64,000 bases of DNA, taken from contig JAPZTW010000004.1 of the NCBI GenBank assembly GCA_027533105.1, forward strand, positions 129,001 to 193,000, in the 5' to 3' direction. A model generated the notes under the pieces. The model made no database searches. It saw only the letters and a list, made by a program, of their open reading frames with translations, and had not been told where the DNA came from. Source of the DNA: Sphingomonadaceae bacterium (lineage in GTDB: Bacteria; Pseudomonadota; Alphaproteobacteria; Sphingomonadales; Sphingomonadaceae). The position numbers and the translations under genes are program-made. Positions 39,595 through 49,057 of the stretch are shown one piece after another (position 1 is the first letter of the stretch; each line of letters starts with the position of its first letter).

Positions 39595-40565
39595 GCCAGA
39601 CGATCAAGCGCGGCGGCAAGAGCGTGCGCAAGGCCGTGGCCGCCCAGGGCAAGGTCCGCCAGGTCCGCGCGGCCAAGGCGAAGACCGGCTCGGCCGTGGG
39701 GGCGGCGCTGGCCTGGCTGCCGATCAGCGAGGCGCAGTGGCAGCGGCTGTTCCTGGCCCTGATCCTCGGCGGCGCGGCGGTCCTGGCCTGGACGGTCGCC
39801 AGCTTTGCCGGGGTTCCGGCCATGGCCGAGACGCAGCTTGCCAACATGGCCCGCGATGCCGGGCTGGAAGTGCGCCGGGTGGAAGTGCGCGGGGTGAAGA
39901 ACCTCAACGAGCTGCAGGTCTACGAGCGCGCGCTGGCCGAAAAGGACCGCGCCATGCCGCTGGTCGATATCGAGGCGCTACGCGGTGAACTGCTCCAGCT
40001 GTCGTGGGTCGAGGATGCCCGCGTTTCGCGCCAACTGCCGGATTCGCTGGTGATCGACATTGTCGAGCGCAAGCCTGCCGCCGTGCTGCGCAAGGCCGAC
40101 AAGCTGGTGCTGATCGATGCGACCGGGCACGAACTGGAAGTCGTTGGTCCCGCCCGGGCCAAGGGCAAGCTGATGGTTTCGGGCCCCGGTGCGGGCCGAC
40201 AGGTGGTGGCGCTGCAGGAACTGATCGCCGCGGCTCCCGCGCTCAAGCCCCAGCTGCGCGAGGCCGAATGGGTCGGCAACCGGCGCTGGAACTTCACCTT
40301 CAAGACCGGCCAGGTCCTGGCGCTGCCCGAAGGCACCGAAAAGTCGGCCAAGGCGCTGATGACCTTCGCCCGGCTGGATGGCGTCAACCGGCTGCTCGGC
40401 GGCAAGGTTGCGGCGTTCGACATGCGCGCCGGAGACCGGATCTATCTGCGCGTTCCGGGGCGGACCGATCCGGTCGAGCAGCCGGCGCCCAAGGCGGAGG
40501 GAACGGCCGAAACGCCCAAGGCGGACGATGCCAAGCCGAAGACCAAGTCCGAGGAGAAGAACTGA
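39591..40565 (+). CDS. ftsQ: Cell division protein FtsQ
   Basis: FtsQ is a bitopic scaffold linking early and late divisome proteins. The 324-residue product has a long basic cytoplasmic head (about 1-45, rich in Lys and Arg) and one helix (about 52-72). Then come the POTRA domain (VRRVEVRGVKNLNELQVYERA) and the FtsQ domain (LPDSLVIDIVERKPAAVLRKA). It ends in a charged low-complexity tail (about 295-324). Location between ddl and ftsA confirms the call. Confidence 0.94.
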   Translation: MSQTIKRGGKSVRKAVAAQGKVRQVRAAKAKTGSAVGAALAWLPISEAQWQRLFLALILGGAAVLAWTVASFAGVPAMAETQLANMARDAGLEVRRVEVRGVKNLNELQVYERALAEKDRAMPLVDIEALRGELLQLSWVEDARVSRQLPDSLVIDIVERKPAAVLRKADKLVLIDATGHELEVVGPARAKGKLMVSGPGAGRQVVALQELIAAAPALKPQLREAEWVGNRRWNFTFKTGQVLALPEGTEKSAKALMTFARLDGVNRLLGGKVAAFDMRAGDRIYLRVPGRTDPVEQPAPKAEGTAETPKADDAKPKTKSEEKN

Positions 40566-41845
40566 TGCCGCCGCCCCGCATTGCGCGCGTTTTCGGCGCG
40601 GTCAACATCGGCTCGTTCCGCGTCTCGGCGATGATCGCCGGGATCTCGGAAACCGGCGAGATGGTGGTGTTGGGGTCGGGTCACCGCGCTGCCCAGGGCA
40701 TCAAGCGCGGCTATGTTACCGACATGCAGGCTGCCACCTATGCCGTGCGCGATGCGGTGGAGCGGGCCGAGAAGATGGCCAATACCTCGATCGGCTCGGT
40801 CTGGATCGGTGCTTCGGGGGCCGGGCTGGCCAGCCAGGTCGCCCAGGTTGAGATCGACATCGGCGGTCGCCGGATCGAGGAAGACGATATCGAGCACCTG
40901 CTGGTGGCCGCGCGCGACGTGGTCCAGCCGGATGGGCGCATGGTGCTGCATGCCCAGCCAGCCCATTACACGCTCGACGGAGCGGATGGCGTGGCCGATC
41001 CCAAGGGGCTCCATGCCGAGCGGCTGGGCGTCGACATTCACGTCATGCTGGCCGATGGCGCGCCGGTGCGCAACATCACCGAGGCCGTGCAGAACGCGCA
41101 CTTGCAGGTTGAAGCCGTGGTTGCCTCGCCGATTGCCGCCGGGTTTGCCTGCCTCAACGCCGAAGAGCGCGATCTGGGCGTGGCGCTGGTCGAGTTCGGC
41201 GCGGAAGTGACCAATGTGTCGGTCTATGCCGCCGGGATGCTGCTGGGGCTGGTCACCATCCCGATCGGATCGGGTGACGTGACCGACGCGATTGCCAGCG
41301 CCTTCGGTATCCGCCGGTTCCAGGCCGAGCGCCTGAAATGCGTTCACGGCTCGGCCATTGCCAGCCCGGCCGATCACCGCGAGATGATCCCGGTCAACGC
41401 GCCGGGCGATGAAACAACCGGCCCGCTGGCGCGGCATGCCGATGACAAGAACCGCATCCCCCGGGCCGAGCTGATCTCGGTGATCACCGGGGAAGTGGGG
41501 CGACTGATGGAAGAGGTTTCGCGCGCGCTGAAGGCGCTTGGCTTCACCGGCCAGCGCGGGCAGCAGGTTGTGCTGACCGGTGGCGGGGCCGAGCTGGCGG
41601 GGCTGGCGGACTATGCCCAGTCGGCGCTGGGCAAGCCCGTGCGGATCGGGCGGCCACTGCACCTGAAGGGGCTGGCCGAGGCCCACGCCACGCCCGGCTT
41701 TTCGACCCTTGCCGGCCTGGTGCTCTATGCCGCTGCCGATCCGATCGACATCCGCGCGGTGGGCAAGCGGTATCAGCCGACCATGCGCTATTCCGGCATG
41801 GGGCTGGTCCACCGGGTTTACCGGGCAATGCGGGAGTATTTCTGA
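40565..41845 (+). CDS. ftsA: Cell division protein FtsA
   Basis: FtsA is the actin-like membrane tether of FtsZ. The 426-residue protein has the phosphate-1 loop VFGAVNIGSFRVSAMIAG, the SHS2-type insertion (about 80-160), and VALVEFGAEVTNVSVYAAG. The adenosine motif is VVLTGGGAELAGLADYAQ. The C-terminal amphipathic helix GLVHRVYRAMREYF binds the membrane. It overlaps the ftsQ stop by one base. Confidence 0.96.
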   Translation: MPPPRIARVFGAVNIGSFRVSAMIAGISETGEMVVLGSGHRAAQGIKRGYVTDMQAATYAVRDAVERAEKMANTSIGSVWIGASGAGLASQVAQVEIDIGGRRIEEDDIEHLLVAARDVVQPDGRMVLHAQPAHYTLDGADGVADPKGLHAERLGVDIHVMLADGAPVRNITEAVQNAHLQVEAVVASPIAAGFACLNAEERDLGVALVEFGAEVTNVSVYAAGMLLGLVTIPIGSGDVTDAIASAFGIRRFQAERLKCVHGSAIASPADHREMIPVNAPGDETTGPLARHADDKNRIPRAELISVITGEVGRLMEEVSRALKALGFTGQRGQQVVLTGGGAELAGLADYAQSALGKPVRIGRPLHLKGLAEAHATPGFSTLAGLVLYAAADPIDIRAVGKRYQPTMRYSGMGLVHRVYRAMREYF

Positions 41846-41977
41846 GCCGATGATGTGGCAGTTTCGCACCGTCGACTGTGGACAACGTAAGCTTACGGGT
41901 TGGAAACTTGGAATCGTGCGGTGCAGTAACCAAGATACGTGACGGATTTGCATCCGCTTGCCGGATAGGAGAGCGCA
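41846..41977 (+). promoter_or_regulatory. ftsA-ftsZ intergenic leader
   Basis: This 132-base gap is the largest break inside the dcw cluster and so the natural place for an independent ftsZ promoter. It contains a GANTC site (41911-41915), the target of the cell-cycle methylase CcrM in many alphaproteobacteria. A small hairpin CGGAT-TTGC-ATCCG (41943-41956) and the ribosome site AGGAGAG (41967-41973) follow. No clear -35/-10 pair was identified. Confidence 0.4.
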
Positions 41978-43636
41978 ATGAGCATCAATATCGGACCGCC
42001 AGCCGTTGAAGAGCTGCGTCCCCGGATCACCGTGATCGGCGTTGGCGGTGCGGGCGGCAACGCCATTGCCAACATGATCGCCGCCGGGATCGAGGGTGTC
42101 GATTTCGTGGTGGCGAACACCGATGCCCAGGCCCTCAACAATTCGATTGCGGAACACCGCATCCAGCTGGGTCCCGATATCACCCAGGGCCTGGGCGCGG
42201 GCTCGCGGCCCGAAGTGGGCAAGGCGGCGGCCGAGGAAACCCTGGCCGAGATCGACCGCGCGCTGGATGGCGTGCACATGTGCTTCATCGCCGCCGGGAT
42301 GGGCGGCGGCACCGGCACCGGCGCGGCCCCCGTGGTGGCCAAGGCCGCCCGCGAGAAGGGCGTGCTGACCGTCGGCGTGGTGACCAAACCGTTCCTGTTC
42401 GAAGGCACCCGCCGGATGCGCTCGGCCGAGGCCGGGATCGAGGAGCTGCAGAAGCACGTCGATACGCTGATCGTCATTCCCAACCAGAACCTGTTCCTGG
42501 TGGCGAAGGCCGAAACCACCTTCAAGGAAGCCTTCCTGCTGGCCGACGAAGTGCTGCAGCAGGGCGTCCGCTCGATCACCGACCTTATGGTCATGCCGGG
42601 CCTTATCAACCTCGACTTCGCCGACGTCCGCTCGGTCATGGCCGAGATGGGCAAGGCGATGATGGGCACGGGCGAGGGCAGCGGCGAAAACCGCGCGCTC
42701 GAAGCTGCCGAAAAGGCGATCGCCAACCCCCTGCTCGATGGCGTGTCGATGCAGGGCGCCAAGGGCGTGATCATCTCGATCATCGGCGGCGAGGACATGA
42801 AGCTGCTCGAAGTCGACGAGGCGGCCAATCACATCCGCGAACTGGTCGATCCCAACGCCAACATCATCTGGGGTTCGGCCTTCAATCCCGACCTGCAGGG
42901 CAAGATCCGCGTTTCGGTGGTCGCCACCGGGATCGAGCAGAACGCAGCCCAGGCCGAGGAAGCGGCGCGTCCGTTCAACCTGGGGGCTTCGCGTGGCCCG
43001 GCCCGCCCGGCGATGGCCGCGCCCCCGGCCGCACAGCCGCTGTTCGAGCGTGGCGCTCCGGCCGAGCCTGCTCCTGAGCCGGTTGCCGCCCCCGCGCCCG
43101 AGCCGGTGGCGTTCGAGCCGGCCCCAATGGAAGAGCCGGCGGTCAACGAACCGGCGCCTGCGGCCAGCTATGCCGATGATGAGGATGACTGGGACCTGCC
43201 CGGTACCAGCGAGGCACCGGCGGCCGAACCGCTTGAGCTGGAATTCGAGGCGGGACAGCCCGAAGCCGGCGCCAACCAGGGCGGTGGCAACGATGACGAT
43301 GAATTGCTGCTCGACGCCTCGCGGCTGATCGAAGAGGACGAGCCGGTCGGTGAAGCCGGAGGGGAGACCCCTGGTCGCCGGCGCGGACTGGTGTCCAGCG
43401 CCAGCGGCGAGACCGCCGGCGGCACGGCCGGTGCGGGTGAGCCGATGGATCGGTCACCGGTGATCCCGGCCCAGAAGACCCCGCGGGTTGCGGCAGGGGC
43501 CACCCTGTTCGAGCGCATGGCCAATCTCTCGCGAGGGGGTGGGCGGACCGACACCGACGATTCCGACGACGATGACGACGACAGTGGTCCGTCGATCAGC
43601 ATCCCGCGTTTCCTGGGGCGGCAGAACAACCAATAG
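41978..43636 (+). CDS. ftsZ: Cell division protein FtsZ
   Basis: FtsZ is the tubulin-like GTPase that forms the Z ring. The GTPase core (about 1-320) carries [14 protein letters not shown], the tubulin signature [15 protein letters not shown] near residue 109, and [13 protein letters not shown]. The 552-residue length is due to a roughly 220-residue linker rich in Ala, Pro and Glu, ending in an unusually acidic run ([13 protein letters not shown]). The C-terminal peptide [13 protein letters not shown], which binds FtsA, is intact. Long linkers are usual in alphaproteobacteria. Confidence 0.97.
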   Translation: MSINIGPPAVEELRPRITVIGVGGAGGNAIANMIAAGIEGVDFVVANTDAQALNNSIAEHRIQLGPDITQGLGAGSRPEVGKAAAEETLAEIDRALDGVHMCFIAAGMGGGTGTGAAPVVAKAAREKGVLTVGVVTKPFLFEGTRRMRSAEAGIEELQKHVDTLIVIPNQNLFLVAKAETTFKEAFLLADEVLQQGVRSITDLMVMPGLINLDFADVRSVMAEMGKAMMGTGEGSGENRALEAAEKAIANPLLDGVSMQGAKGVIISIIGGEDMKLLEVDEAANHIRELVDPNANIIWGSAFNPDLQGKIRVSVVATGIEQNAAQAEEAARPFNLGASRGPARPAMAAPPAAQPLFERGAPAEPAPEPVAAPAPEPVAFEPAPMEEPAVNEPAPAASYADDEDDWDLPGTSEAPAAEPLELEFEAGQPEAGANQGGGNDDDELLLDASRLIEEDEPVGEAGGETPGRRRGLVSSASGETAGGTAGAGEPMDRSPVIPAQKTPRVAAGATLFERMANLSRGGGRTDTDDSDDDDDDSGPSISIPRFLGRQNNQ

Positions 43637-43752
43637 GCTGCCATGGCATTGCTGGGCCGAACGGTCGGGGTGGCTGTTCGGTCCCGGTTCAGCTAGGCTG
43701 TCATAGCGCCCGCAACGTCCCTGTCAGGGGCGGGGCAACTCGCCTGTAACCG

Positions 43753-45465
43753 ATGGAATCGATGCCGCTCATGCCTTTTGTCCGCTTGCTCCGCTCGGCC
43801 TTGCTTGGCGGGGCCGTGCTGTCGCTTTCGGCTCCGGCCGCCCTTGCGGCGCGGCAGCAGCAGGATGATGGCGAACTGGATGCGGTCAGCCAGCCCGTGG
43901 TGCAGCCGATCCCGGGTGCGCCGGGCATGCGGCTCAACGAGGCGCTCGGGCGGCTGGCGCGCAATCCGCGCGATGTCGATGCCTTGGTCGATGCCGGCAA
44001 GGCCGCTGCCGCGATCGGCGATGCCGAAGCAGCCATCGGCTTTTACCGCCGCGCCGACCAGTTGCGGCCGGGCAATGCCAATATCAAGGCGGGCCTGGCC
44101 AGCGCGCTGGTGCTGAGCGAGGATCCGTTCAGCGCGATCCCGCTCTATCGCGAGGCCGAAAGCGCCGGGGCAATCGATCCCGCCTATCTGGCGGAACGGG
44201 GCCTGGCCTATGACCTGGTTGGCGACAACGAAACCGCCCAGCGTCATTACCGGCAGTCACTGGCCGGTCGCCCGGATGACGAAATCCTGCGCCGCCTGGC
44301 ACTGAGCCAGGCAATTTCCGGTGATCGGCGCGGCATGGAGGTCACGCTCAGCCCGCTGCTGCAAAAGCAGGACAAGGCCGCCTGGCGGACCCGCGCCTTT
44401 GCCTTCGCGATCCTGGGCCAGCAGGCCGAGGCAGAAGCGATCGCCCGCGCGAACCTGCCCGAGGGCGCGGTCGATACGATGGTTTCCTACCTGCGGTTCA
44501 TGCCGCGGCTGACCCCGGCGCAACAGGCGGCAGCGGCAAACCTGGGCCATTTCCCGCGCGCCGCCGAAATCGGCCGCGACGATCCGCGCGTGGCCGCCTT
44601 TGCCCGGCCGCGCGCAACGCTGGCCGCTGCCGAAAAGCCGGCCGCGGCATCGGTTCCACCGGCCCGGTCCGAACGCCCGACCCGCCAGCCGCGCACCCGC
44701 AGCGCCGTCTCTGGCACAATCGTCGGGTCATCGCGCTCGACCCCGCCCGAACCGCAGCCGGTCCGCATGACCGTGACCCCGCAACCCAGCGTAACGCCGC
44801 AGCCCGGCGTGACCTCGGTGCCGGTTCGCGCCGCGGCCGTCGTGCCGCCGCCGGCACCTGCGCCCACTCCCGCCCCCGCACCGTCACCCACCCCGACCCT
44901 CGCGCCGGCGCCTGCACCTGTGCAGGTCGCGGCTAACACCGCGCCGGTCGTGCCGATTGTTGCGCCCGCACCAGCCCCGCCGCCGGCTCCACCTCCTGCT
45001 CCCACCCCCGCACCGCGGGCGCGCAGCCTGGCCGATGTCTTTGCCGATCTCAGCCCGCCAAGCCGCGAAGTGCAGCCGCCGCCCGGAGCGGTCGACGTGC
45101 GACGCCTGGCCGCGACCGAGGCCAGCGCGCAGAAGCCGGGCATCACGGCCAAGGGCCGCGACACCAAGAGCCCGGCCGCGACGCAGCCGAGCCGGATCTG
45201 GGTGCAGCTGGCGGCAAGCCGGGACAAGGCCGGGCTGCGCGACGATTTCCGCCGGTTCGCGCGGCAGGAGCCGGACCTGTTCAAGGGGCGCAAGGGCTTC
45301 ACCAGCGCCTGGGGGCAGGCCACGCGGCTGCTCACCGGTCCGTTTGACAGCGAACGGGCCGCCGATGCCTTCCTCGCCAAGGTCAAGAAGGCCAAAGTGG
45401 CCGATGGCTTCGTCTGGACCAGCCCGGCGGGCCAGGTCGTCGATCCCCTGCCGGCTCCGCGGTGA
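43753..45465 (+). CDS. Exported TPR/SPOR-domain protein
   Basis: The 570-residue product has a signal peptide (about 1-33). A TPR-like helical region (about 55-260) follows, including DALVDAGKAAAAIGDAEAAI and IDPAYLAERGLAYDLVGD. A long Pro/Ala linker with PAPTPAPAPSP-type repeats comes next (about 290-440). The C-terminal SPOR domain (about 480-560: RIWVQLAASRDKAGLRDDF and TRLLTGPFDSERAADAFL) binds denuded septal glycan. Following ftsZ, it is a plausible division-site protein. ATG at 43753 is used; 43762 or 43771 are possible starts. Confidence 0.83.
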   Translation: MESMPLMPFVRLLRSALLGGAVLSLSAPAALAARQQQDDGELDAVSQPVVQPIPGAPGMRLNEALGRLARNPRDVDALVDAGKAAAAIGDAEAAIGFYRRADQLRPGNANIKAGLASALVLSEDPFSAIPLYREAESAGAIDPAYLAERGLAYDLVGDNETAQRHYRQSLAGRPDDEILRRLALSQAISGDRRGMEVTLSPLLQKQDKAAWRTRAFAFAILGQQAEAEAIARANLPEGAVDTMVSYLRFMPRLTPAQQAAAANLGHFPRAAEIGRDDPRVAAFARPRATLAAAEKPAAASVPPARSERPTRQPRTRSAVSGTIVGSSRSTPPEPQPVRMTVTPQPSVTPQPGVTSVPVRAAAVVPPPAPAPTPAPAPSPTPTLAPAPAPVQVAANTAPVVPIVAPAPAPPPAPPPAPTPAPRARSLADVFADLSPPSREVQPPPGAVDVRRLAATEASAQKPGITAKGRDTKSPAATQPSRIWVQLAASRDKAGLRDDFRRFARQEPDLFKGRKGFTSAWGQATRLLTGPFDSERAADAFLAKVKKAKVADGFVWTSPAGQVVDPLPAPR

Positions 45466-45574
45466 CCCCGGACTTAAGCTTTTCCACACCTTGTAAACAG
45501 GCTTGTCACGTTTTGCGCAGGTGCGTTGCCCCGGCGGATTGCCGCCGGGCCCCATCGCAAAGCATCCAGCGCCC

Positions 45575-46081
45575 ATGATGCAGGGCAACCGTGATTTCGA
45601 GCGCGAGGACGACGCTGCGCCAGTCGACATGCTGGCTTCGCTGTTCGAAGCGCGGGGCTGGCCGTGCGAATATGTCGGCGAGGACGAGATCTCGGGCGAG
45701 ATCAAGGGCTCGTGGGCCAGCTATACCATCCGGGGCATCTGGCGGCGCGAGGATCACGTCCTGCAATTGCTCTGCCTGCCCGATATCCGCGTGCCGGATG
45801 ACAAGCGCGCCGGACTGGTGGAGCTTCTGGCGCTGGTGAACGAGCAGCTCTGGGTCGGCCATTTCGATATCTGGTCGAATGGCGGCGTGCTGCTTTACCG
45901 GCACGGCCTCTTGCTGGGTGACGAGGGGCTGCTGAGCCTGGCCCAGGCCCAGGTCGCGGTCGAGGCCGCGATCGAGGAGTGCGACCGGTTCTATCCGGCC
46001 TTCCAGTTCATGCTGTGGGGCGGCAAGACGCCGGGCGAGGCACTGGCGGCTTCGCTGGTCGATGCGGCCGGAGAGGCCTAG
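45575..46081 (+). CDS. YbjN-domain protein
   Basis: This 168-residue acidic protein has the YbjN pattern: MLASLFEARGWPCEYVGEDEI, then GSWASYTIRGIWRREDHVLQL, LLALVNEQLWVGHFDIWS, and VEAAIEECDRFYPAFQFMLW with a conserved WGGKTPGEAL. YbjN proteins influence motility and stress responses in E. coli but have no defined activity. Start ATG at 45575 or 45578. The proC gene follows immediately. Confidence 0.85.
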   Translation: MMQGNRDFEREDDAAPVDMLASLFEARGWPCEYVGEDEISGEIKGSWASYTIRGIWRREDHVLQLLCLPDIRVPDDKRAGLVELLALVNEQLWVGHFDIWSNGGVLLYRHGLLLGDEGLLSLAQAQVAVEAAIEECDRFYPAFQFMLWGGKTPGEALAASLVDAAGEA

Positions 46082-46091
46082 CATCGTGCCC

Positions 46092-46907
46092 ATGAGTGGG
46101 CTTGATTCGATCCTTATCGTTGGCTGCGGCAACATGGGCGGAGCCATGCTGCGCGGCTGGCTGGCCGCCGGCGTTGATCCGGGGCGGTTCACCGTGGTCG
46201 ATCCATACCTTGCGGCCGTGCCGGATGGCGTTGCCCTGCTGCGCACCCTGCCAGAGGCGGTGACGCAGGATGCCGTGCTGCTGGGCGTGAAGCCGCAGGG
46301 CTTCGCCGACCTCGCCGCCAGCCTTGCTCCACGCCTCGCGGCACGTCCGCTGATGCTCTCGATCCTGGCCGGGATCGGGCTGGACAGCCTGGTCGAGGCC
46401 CTGCCCGGCGCGCGCGGCTGGGTGCGGATCATGCCCAACCTGGCGGCGGCGCTGGGCAAGTCGCCGCTGGCGCTGGTGGCGCAGGGCCTGACTGAAGACG
46501 ATCGCGCCGCCGTGGCCGCACTGCTCGCACCGCTCGGCACGCCCGAATGGCTGGATGGCGAACACCTGTTCGATCTGGCGACCGCGCTGGTCGGATCGGG
46601 TCCAGCCTATGTCTATCGCTTCATCGATGCCCTGGCGGCCGGCGGGGCGGCGCTGGGCTTTGCGCCCGACCAGGCCGAGCGGCTGGCCCTGGCCATGGTG
46701 GAGGGGGCGGCCGAGCTGGCGCGCCATTCGCCCCATTCGCCCGGCGAACTGGCGCGGATGGTGGCCAGCCCCGGTGGCACGACCGAGGCAGGGCTGCGGG
46801 TACTGGATGCGGACCAGGCTCTGGCTGTGCTGGTCGAGGCCACGCTGCGCGCGGCGCGCGACCGGGGTGCGGAACTGGGCGGCCTGGCCGGAACAAATCG
46901 CGGTTAA
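46092..46907 (+). CDS. proC: Pyrroline-5-carboxylate reductase
   Basis: ProC performs the last step of proline synthesis. The 271-residue protein has the NAD(P) loop ILIVGCGNMGGAMLRGW, then VLLGVKPQGFADLA, and MPNLAAALGKSPLALV. VGSGPAYVYRFIDALAAGG and the C-terminal signature ELARMVASPGGTTEAGLRVL complete it. ATG at 46092 is chosen; GTG at 46086 is possible. proB lies 3 kb away, and proA is not in the window. Confidence 0.95.
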   Translation: MSGLDSILIVGCGNMGGAMLRGWLAAGVDPGRFTVVDPYLAAVPDGVALLRTLPEAVTQDAVLLGVKPQGFADLAASLAPRLAARPLMLSILAGIGLDSLVEALPGARGWVRIMPNLAAALGKSPLALVAQGLTEDDRAAVAALLAPLGTPEWLDGEHLFDLATALVGSGPAYVYRFIDALAAGGAALGFAPDQAERLALAMVEGAAELARHSPHSPGELARMVASPGGTTEAGLRVLDADQALAVLVEATLRAARDRGAELGGLAGTNRG

Positions 46908-47014
46908 TCAGGACCGATTCGTTCCGATTTCGCTTGAAAGCGGAAGCGATCTTACCGATATTCCTTGGCATTGGACGGCTATCGTGCCGCCAGCAACACG
47001 GAGAGAAAGTCATC

Positions 47015-47764
47015 ATGGCTAACTGGAACGACCCCCAGCCCGGCACCAAGCACGGTGGGACGGGCTTCGGCGCGTCCCCCAGCCTCAATGGCGAAGCCCT
47101 GGCTCAGGGCGCGACCTATGACATGGGCCTGCGCAAGCACATGCTGGGCATTTACAACTACATGGCCTCGGGCGTGCTGCTGTCGGGTATCGTCGCCCTG
47201 CTGTTCGCCAACTCGGGCCTTGCCGCCCAGGTCCTGTCCACCCCGCTCAAGTGGGTGATCATGCTGGCCCCGCTCGGTTTCATCTTCGCGATGAATTTCA
47301 ACCGGTCGACCGCCACGCTGCAGATCCTGTTCTGGACCTTCTGCGCGGTCATGGGCCTGTCGCTGTCGTCGATCTTCCTGGTCTTCACCGCCAGCTCGAT
47401 TGCCAGCACCTTCTTCGCCACCGCCGGCGCTTTCGCCGGTCTCAGCCTGTACGGCTACACCACCAAGAAGAACCTGTCGGGCATGGGCTCGTTCATGGTG
47501 ATGGGCCTGATTGGCATCATCGTGGCCATGCTGATCAACATCTTCCTGCAGTCGAGCGCGCTGCAGCTGGCGATCTCGATCCTGGGCGTGGTGATCTTCG
47601 CCGGCCTGACCGCCTATGACACCCAGCGCCTGCGCCAGGAATACTACATGCTGCAGGGCACCGAATTCGCCGGCAAGGCGATCGTCCTTGGTGCGCTGAC
47701 GCTGTACCTGGACTTCATCAACATGTTCCAGTTCCTGCTCAGCTTCCTCGGCAACCGCGAGTAA
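47015..47764 (+). CDS. Bax inhibitor-1/YccA-family membrane protein
   Basis: The 249-residue protein has a soluble N-terminus (about 1-45) and seven hydrophobic segments. The family features are ITLVMLAPLGFIFAM-like helices, YDTQRLRQEYYML near residue 205, and the C-terminal LYLDFINMFQFLLSFLGNR. Relatives form pH-sensitive calcium-leak channels or interact with FtsH. GGAGAG lies 9 bases before the ATG at 47015. A strong terminator follows. Confidence 0.92.
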   Translation: MANWNDPQPGTKHGGTGFGASPSLNGEALAQGATYDMGLRKHMLGIYNYMASGVLLSGIVALLFANSGLAAQVLSTPLKWVIMLAPLGFIFAMNFNRSTATLQILFWTFCAVMGLSLSSIFLVFTASSIASTFFATAGAFAGLSLYGYTTKKNLSGMGSFMVMGLIGIIVAMLINIFLQSSALQLAISILGVVIFAGLTAYDTQRLRQEYYMLQGTEFAGKAIVLGALTLYLDFINMFQFLLSFLGNRE

Positions 47765-47787
47765 GCCAGGCAGACCGGATTTGATCG

Positions 47788-47825
47788 TGCCCGGCGCGCT
47801 ATCTGGCGCGCCGGGCATTTTCTTT
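47788..47825 (+). terminator. Intrinsic terminator after the Bax inhibitor-1 homologue
   Basis: A perfect 12-base-pair stem (TGCCCGGCGCGC at 47788-47799 and its complement at 47806-47817) with loop TATCTG is followed directly by TTTTCTTT. This is the clearest Rho-independent terminator in the window. Confidence 0.92.
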
Positions 47826-47913
47826 GCCGGCGCTTGCGATTAATAAGCCTGCTTCAGCTTCGGGTCAGGTTGATCGGACCAAGGGGCAGACTGGACAAGG
47901 GATCGGCAGCGCA

Positions 47914-48663
47914 ATGGTTGGCTATTCGGTGAAGACTGCACTGGGCGCAGCGGCGCTGGCGCTGCTGCTGGTGGCCCAGGCCGCGGATGCCTCGAAGCGG
48001 AAGAAGATTGTCCTGCCGCCTCCGCCGCCGCCCGCACCGGCCCAGGTCTGGGTCTTCGTGCCGTGGAAGCCGACCCCGCCAAACCATGCCTCGCCTTTGC
48101 TCAATCCCCCGCCAGTGGGCACCGATGGCCTGCGCCAGACGGTGAACCGCAACATCTCGCCGGCCCAGACCACCTGGAACCTGCGCTCGGGCTTCAACGT
48201 GGCGGCGCTCAATTGCCTTGACCCGAAGCATTCGCAGATTCTGGTCAACTACAAGGCCTTCCTGCGCACCCATGCCAAGGCCCTGCGCGCTGCCAACCTC
48301 AAGGTCGATGCCGAATGGCGTGCCCGGTACGGCGCTGGCTTCGTACGGCCCCGCGAAAAGTTCATGACCGAGGTCTATAACCACTTCGCCCAGCCGCCGA
48401 CCTTGCCCGCTTTCTGCGATGCCGCCCTCGCAATGAGCATTGATGCCCGCAAGGTAAAGGTCGGCGGGCTGGATGCCTTCGCCAAGCTGGCGCTGCCGAG
48501 CCTCGAAATCGTGTTCGACGATTTCTATCGCCGCTATGACCAGTACCGCGCCGATCTGGCGGCCTGGGATGCCAAGTGGACCGGCCAGACCCCCGGCACC
48601 CATATCCTCGTGCCGGTCTCCAGCCCGCTGGCGATGGCCGCGAGCCCGGTAGCCCAGCCCTGA
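47914..48663 (+). CDS. Exported protein of unknown function
   Basis: This 249-residue product starts with a signal peptide ([20 protein letters not shown], cleavage near AADA), followed by a basic and Pro-rich spacer ([14 protein letters not shown]). The mature part has [40 protein letters not shown] and [21 protein letters not shown], mainly helical with two Cys (about 90 and 165) that could pair. I recall similar exported proteins in Sphingomonads but no function. The start ATG at 47914 is preferred over the upstream frame, which would overlap the terminator. Confidence 0.7.
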   Translation: MVGYSVKTALGAAALALLLVAQAADASKRKKIVLPPPPPPAPAQVWVFVPWKPTPPNHASPLLNPPPVGTDGLRQTVNRNISPAQTTWNLRSGFNVAALNCLDPKHSQILVNYKAFLRTHAKALRAANLKVDAEWRARYGAGFVRPREKFMTEVYNHFAQPPTLPAFCDAALAMSIDARKVKVGGLDAFAKLALPSLEIVFDDFYRRYDQYRADLAAWDAKWTGQTPGTHILVPVSSPLAMAASPVAQP

Positions 48664-48756
48664 CGGGACACAACTTTGCTCTTTCAAGGGCGCAACCCTT
48701 TCGCTAAGGGAGCGCCTCGCAACGGGCGGCTTGCTGCCCGTTACTCGCACTGGAAC

Positions 48757-48829
<73 letters not shown>

Positions 48830-48832
<3 letters not shown>

Positions 48833-48973
48833 GTGCCTTGCAATCCGCCACATCCCGGCCTGCAAATAGCGACCTTCTGCGCTTCCGGTGCTCACGGCCC
48901 ACATGGCCGCTGCGCGCCGGTTCTCGAATGTCACTATTTTCGGCGCGGGCTGAGGCGGATTGCAAGGCACTGG
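48830..48973. mobile_element. MITE-like 144-base inverted-repeat element abutting the tRNA-Ala
   Basis: The terminal 20 bases CCAGTGCCTTGCAATCCGCC (48830-48849) recur as an exact reverse complement at 48954-48973. Inside, AAATAGCGAC and GTCACTATTT also pair approximately, and GGCC-CACAT-GGCC marks the centre, so most of the element can fold on itself. It has no open reading frame. The left terminus includes the CCA end of the tRNA, suggesting insertion or mobilisation at the tRNA 3' end. No target-site duplication was evident. Confidence 0.6.
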
Positions 48974-48994
48974 CCCGAAACCCAACCGCCGTTC

Positions 48995-49016
48995 GTGTCG
49001 AGCGTAGTCGAGACAC
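48995..49016. repeat. Short dispersed-type palindrome GTGTCGAG...GAGACAC
   Basis: A 22-base imperfect palindrome beginning GTGTCGAG and ending CGAGACAC lies about 40 bases upstream of obgE. Variants of this sequence are a common intergenic element in Sphingomonads. Confidence 0.6.
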
Positions 49017-49057
49017 CGTAGGCGACATTACGTTCTCGATCCGTTAGAACCAACACC

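Noticed and set aside
40442..42832. 796-codon minus-strand frame opposite ftsA and ftsZ
   Set aside because: It lies entirely opposite conserved division genes, and its composition reflects their codon bias.
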